A stretch of DNA of 5,561 nt from Lentisphaerota bacterium. GTDB lineage: Bacteria > Verrucomicrobiota > Lentisphaeria > Oligosphaerales > PUNB01. The notes beneath the pieces are model-generated. The model was not told where the DNA came from, did no database searches, and saw nothing but the letters and a program-made list of their open reading frames with translations. The number at the start of each line of letters is the position of its first letter. Position 1 is the first letter of the stretch. Shown in pieces: positions 5,561-5,561 of the stretch. A program made the position numbers and the translations under genes. Where the stretch lies: NCBI GenBank assembly GCA_003552565.1, contig PUNB01000060.1, positions 1-5,561 of the forward strand. Reading direction: 5' to 3'.

Positions 5561-5561
5561 G

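Overview
The window looks like a piece of an anaerobic, heterotrophic bacterial chromosome of moderately high G+C, most likely a PVC-group organism such as Lentisphaerota or Kiritimatiellota. That placement is inference. It rests on a UroD-fold protein family I associate with such genomes, on its pairing with a family GH4 glycosidase and an AraC regulator, and on gaps between genes filled with short-period repeats. No rRNA or tRNA gene was seen to settle taxonomy.

Layout: (1) From the left edge to 1340 on the plus strand is the peptidoglycan ligase MurF. Its reading frame is open to the window edge, so the true start lies outside. (2) Positions 1348-2178 on the minus strand hold an AraC-family regulator, convergent with murF and only 7 nt from it. 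(3) Positions 2179-2579 hold no convincing gene. This gap is the divergent control region between the regulator and the catabolic genes, and contains a nested imperfect inverted repeat of about 195 bp (2263-2457) and a 7-nt tandem repeat (2476-2498). (4) Positions 2580-3956 encode an NAD- and metal-dependent GH4 glycosidase with an unusual CDGLH metal-site motif. (5) A 99-nt gap follows, in which the translation start region of the next gene occurs twice, 70 nt apart, separated by a 7-nt-period repeat. (6) Positions 4056-5300 encode a protein of the uroporphyrinogen decarboxylase / MtaA-like methyltransferase superfamily. (7) Positions 5301-5561 are again a mosaic of repeats and hairpins, ending in a 12-nt tandem repeat almost identical in unit to the one in the 2.3 kb gap.

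Working model: the AraC-type protein senses a sugar or glycoside and controls the divergent GH4 and UroD-like pair, which probably form one transcript. GH4 would cleave a glycoside by NAD-dependent redox elimination. The UroD-like protein may act on a released aglycone or methyl group, but its reaction is unknown. murF is a housekeeping neighbour with no evident link.

The most unusual signal is non-coding. The two longest gaps and the short gap before the UroD-like gene carry tandem repeats of period 7, 10 or 12 nt, some arranged as inverted pairs, and related 12-nt units occur about 3 kb apart. The protein genes themselves show no obvious frameshift or internal disruption.
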